Below are positions 7,947-10,337 of a stretch of DNA of 10,337 nucleotides, piece after piece (the first letter of the stretch is position 1; each line of letters starts with the position of its first letter). The notes beneath the pieces are model-generated. The model was not told the DNA's origin. It saw only the letters and a program-made list of their open reading frames with translations, and ran no database searches. The position numbers were made by a program, and so were the translations under genes. The stretch spans positions 21,624 to 31,960 of the forward strand of contig NWUY0300070622.1 of assembly GCA_004151065.3 (NCBI GenBank), in the 5' to 3' direction. Source of the DNA: Larix sibirica (Eukaryota > Streptophyta > Pinopsida > Pinales > Pinaceae).

Positions 7947-9556
7947 TGATGCAAGGGTGGGTCTACGACCTTCTTGCTTAACTATGACACACAAAAGAAA
8001 ACACACAGGGTGCTCACAAAGAAAATATGTGACCTGGAAATTTTGATAAGTCGGCTTCTTCTATTACTTGAAAGAATTAAAAGTTACATGCAATCTATTA
8101 AACAAGTCGGCCTCATCCTGTTACAATATACATAATGAACTGTCTGCAGTGTTTTTCTTCTCACTGTGCGTGATCCTCCTCCCTCTCACAGCCTCTACTA
8201 AATGAAAGCACCCGCTGAGCAATGGATGAATGATCCCTTCCTCTGTGCCTTCATACTAATCTTCTACTTTGATCTGTTTCTCCTCCTGAGGTCACTCTGT
8301 TCCCCGAGATACTCTTCTCTGCATCCACTACTTGATCTATGATCTGACGGATTTACAGTTGTTAGTGCACTTGACCATTCTTACACAACCCCCTCTCTGT
8401 GATGGCATCTGACATAGACCCAACCACCATTTTAACAGCTCATAACATCCATAGAAACCCCAAACAGCTACCAAGTACTGTGCTTGACTTTCTACACGTC
8501 ATACGGACTTTCTAATAGTTCTCGGCCCCATCTCTTCCTCGACCATAATGCCTTTTGTCATCCTTCGGCAATCCTATCGGCTTCACTTTGCTCTATTTGA
8601 CTTCTAGTCTGCCCCTTCCACCACTCTTGGCTTCTACCGATAAACTGTCAGAGACGTCGTTCGACCACATGTCGACCTTCAACGCTTTCCATCATCTACC
8701 AACCTTCGACATGTCGACTCTCGACCTCTATCCTCATGTCAACCTCCTATCAATAGCCTCTGATCGACTACCTAGCTTCGACTTTCGAGTCTTCTCTTCT
8801 GCACCAGTGGTCATCGGCACCGCCTTGGTCAGCTCCTTTTGTCGATCACCTTCAACTTGTCCCCCATATGGTCAGTCGGTACTTCGTCAACCTAACCATA
8901 CTCTGACTTGTTGTCTTGCGCTCATCCCACCATGTTGATCTTCCATTTGACACATATTCTTTGACTTCAGCTTCCATAATCTCTCCTCCATTCTTGTTGG
9001 TCTGAGGACTAGATGTCACTTCCTTCTGCTTATGCGCTCAAAGGTTTCCTCGGGTCGATCTTCTCCTGCATCGAACCATCTCTACGACTCGACCATCGAT
9101 CCCTCTGATCCTTCCTGGCCTTTGTCATCTTTATCCTTCGACCACTCTGATGTAGTCAGCTTCCTTTGCGTCGAAGTCAGTACCGACTTGTCTAGTCCTC
9201 TGACTAGCCTCGGCTCTATCGCAACTTGGACTTTTGACCGAAGTCTTCTCTTGGTCATTCATTGACCCCTTACTTGTCGAGTTCCTTCTGTCGAGTGCTC
9301 TTCTTGATCTTCCAACCGGCTCCGTTGGTTGCTGTCAAATCCCGACTGCTTCCTTTTTCTTGGTCGATATCACCTTCGACCATTTCTCCACCTTGTTGAT
9401 TGTCGGCCATTAGTCACCTCTAGACCGAAAGCCTCATGACTCCACTACTTGTGTCAATTGTCATCACCTTTGTCCAAGAGGTTGTCGACTGTCCTCTGGG
9501 AACCTTCTATTGGTCATGTCCAACTATTTCTCTTGGGCTTGGATGCCCTTGCATCA
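7947..9556 (-). repeat. LTR of the nested element (right copy; 5' LTR in element orientation)
   Basis: This 1610-bp repeat begins TGATGCAAGGG and ends CCCTTGCATCA, an 11-bp inverted terminal pair. It matches 4251-5872 over its whole length with scattered substitutions and small indels. As the 5' LTR it would hold the promoter and would direct transcription leftwards through the interior. The - strand from about 9414 shows a short open frame (MADNQQGGEMVEG and on to a TAA) whose left-LTR equivalent is closed by a stop after five codons. Coding by the LTR is therefore not supported. No independent gene is seen in it. Confidence 0.9.
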
Positions 9557-9561
9557 ATAGA
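9557..9561 (+). repeat. Target site duplication, right copy (ATAGA)
   Basis: An exact copy of 4246-4250, placed directly after the CA end of the nested element. The host sequence continues with TGAATTC, in the same codon phase as the integrase frame. Confidence 0.9.
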
Positions 9562-10337
9562 TGAATTCTTTCAACAGGTAAAAGAAGCGTTACAACAATA
9601 GGAAAATATAGCACCTAAGTTTTAAAACTATAAGTTGGAAAATGGAATACTTAAGTATAAGGATAGAGTCTATGTGCCTAACTCTGAAAACATAAGGAAC
9701 ATGGTTTTAAAATAAATGTACAATGTTCCTTATCTAGGTCACTTAGGTTATCAAAAGACAATAGAAACAACTAAGAAAGAATATTATTGGCCAAGAATGA
9801 AAAAGGAAATTGTGAAATACATAACTAGATGTTTGGAATGTCAAAAAGTTAAGTTTGAGCGTAGATACCTTACAAGATTGTTACAAGATTTACAAATACC
9901 AGAGTGAAAATGGGATGTATTTACTATGGATTTCATCACAAAATTTCCTAATACAAGATCATAGAACAATGCCATTATGGTAGTAGTAGACAAGTTAACT
10001 AAAGCAACTCATTTCATTCCAGTTAAGACAAATCATAAAGCAACTGAAAAAGAAAATATCTACATCAAAGAAGTAGCTATACTACATGGTATTCCGAAAG
10101 CAATTGTGTTAGATAGAGATTCGAAATTCACAAGTAATTTTTGGAAGGGTTTGTCTAAATGTTTCGGTACATTTTTGAGCATGAGTACTTCATATCATCC
10201 ACAACAAGATGTACAGACAAAGAGGGTAAATTAGGTAATTGAAGATATGTTAAGAATGTATGTAATGGATCAACCATCTAGTTGGGAAGACTACTGCCTT
10301 TAGTGGAATTTCCCTACAATAATGGATACCATCATTA
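9562..10337 (+). pseudogene. pol: Broken pol: RNase H-integrase linker and integrase (continues past window)
   Basis: Integrase inserts the cDNA into the genome. One frame runs from the right target duplication to about 10296, with stops in the linker, at 9713, before KWDVFTMDF, near 9961, at 10235 and near 10299, followed by a shift. In the zinc-binding HHCC domain the second His (9740) and both Cys (9830, 9839; CLEC) are present, but the first His position is Tyr (TAC 9719-9721). In the catalytic core, Asp 9929 (TMDF) and Asp 10112 (LDRDSKF) remain. The codon 36 positions after the second Asp, where D,D-35-E integrases have Glu, is AAG, Lys (10220-10222, in QTKRVN). The copy would be catalytically inactive even without its stops. 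The C-terminal domain lies beyond the window. Confidence 0.92.

Larger units (their letters stand above)
4251..9556 (-). mobile_element. Nested non-autonomous LTR retrotransposon (LARD/TR-GAG-like)
   Basis: This 5306-bp element starts TGATGCAAGGG and ends CCCTTGCATCA. It is bounded by ATAGA duplications and contains two 1.6-kb direct repeats around a 2074-bp interior. It reads on the - strand: a tRNA-iMet-like primer site (7944-7933) lies next to the right-hand LTR, an ATG follows at 7908, and one long degraded frame runs to 5895. The + strand is pyrimidine-rich throughout, consistent with a purine-rich transcript from the - strand. I see no protease, RT, RNase H or integrase motif in any frame, so it must have used enzymes supplied by another element. 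It is more G+C-rich than its host (one LTR line counted is about 52%). Its superfamily cannot be assigned without pol. Confidence 0.9.
1..10337 (+). mobile_element. Decayed Ty3/gypsy LTR retrotransposon, interrupted by a nested element
   Basis: In order along the + strand one sees a probable 5' LTR end, a tRNA-iMet-like primer site, Gag with a zinc knuckle, an aspartic protease, reverse transcriptase, RNase H and integrase. The protease-RT-RH-IN order is that of Ty3/gypsy elements; Ty1/copia places integrase before RT. The 4251-9556 segment is a later insertion and does not belong to this element. The + strand is purine-rich and AT-rich (one RT stretch counted was about one third G+C). The 3' LTR, any chromodomain and the 3' target duplication lie beyond the window, so clade and exact borders are unresolved. 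Every coding module is broken by stops or frameshifts, so the copy is dead. The left border may lie at or before base 1. Confidence 0.93.

Noticed and set aside
4251-9556. DNA transposon (because of the terminal inverted repeats) instead of an LTR element
   Set aside because: The 1.6-kb direct repeats, TG..CA ends, 5-bp duplication and tRNA-iMet primer site beside one repeat fit an LTR retrotransposon. No transposase is seen.
1-10337. CRISPR array, tRNA or rRNA gene, bacterial operon
   Set aside because: No regularly spaced identical repeats, no tRNA cloverleaf and no rRNA segments were seen. The only tRNA-like signals are the two short primer sites.

Overview
The window is plant-type repetitive DNA with no intact gene. 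It holds a decayed Ty3/gypsy LTR retrotransposon on the + strand, into which a second LTR retrotransposon has inserted on the - strand. Long nested LTR elements, a tRNA-iMet primer site, and TAG-rich decay of the kind left by cytosine methylation suggest a seed plant with a large genome. The species cannot be read from the sequence.

Layout. Bases 1-812 are AT-rich and non-coding, and are probably (part of) the 5' LTR of the outer element. A tRNA-iMet-like primer binding site lies at 815-826, followed by a leader with a four-unit minisatellite (885-970). A broken gag runs from about 1194 to 2268, then a protease segment (about 2269-2770) and one long reverse transcriptase/RNase H frame (about 2776-4085, continuing shifted to 4250). 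The integrase part resumes at 9557 and runs off the window at 10337. The outer element's 3' end is not included.

The nested element occupies 4251-9556 and is flanked by the 5-bp target duplication ATAGA (4246-4250 and 9557-9561). It has two 1.6-kb LTRs (4251-5872 and 7947-9556), which differ by roughly 10% in the part I aligned by eye, and a 2.07-kb interior. Read on the - strand, the interior shows a tRNA-iMet-like primer site next to one LTR. It then shows a single long, highly charged, broken reading frame (7908 to 5895) that resembles no pol domain and no zinc-knuckle Gag I recognise. This makes it a non-autonomous (LARD/TR-GAG-like) element carrying an unidentified protein.

Nothing here looks functional now. 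The outer pol has an altered protease motif (DYG), a Lys at the integrase catalytic Glu position and many stops, and its Gag zinc knuckle has lost its last Cys. The history is: the gypsy copy inserted, the non-autonomous element landed in the linker between RNase H and integrase, and both then decayed, mainly by substitutions that produce TAG stops.
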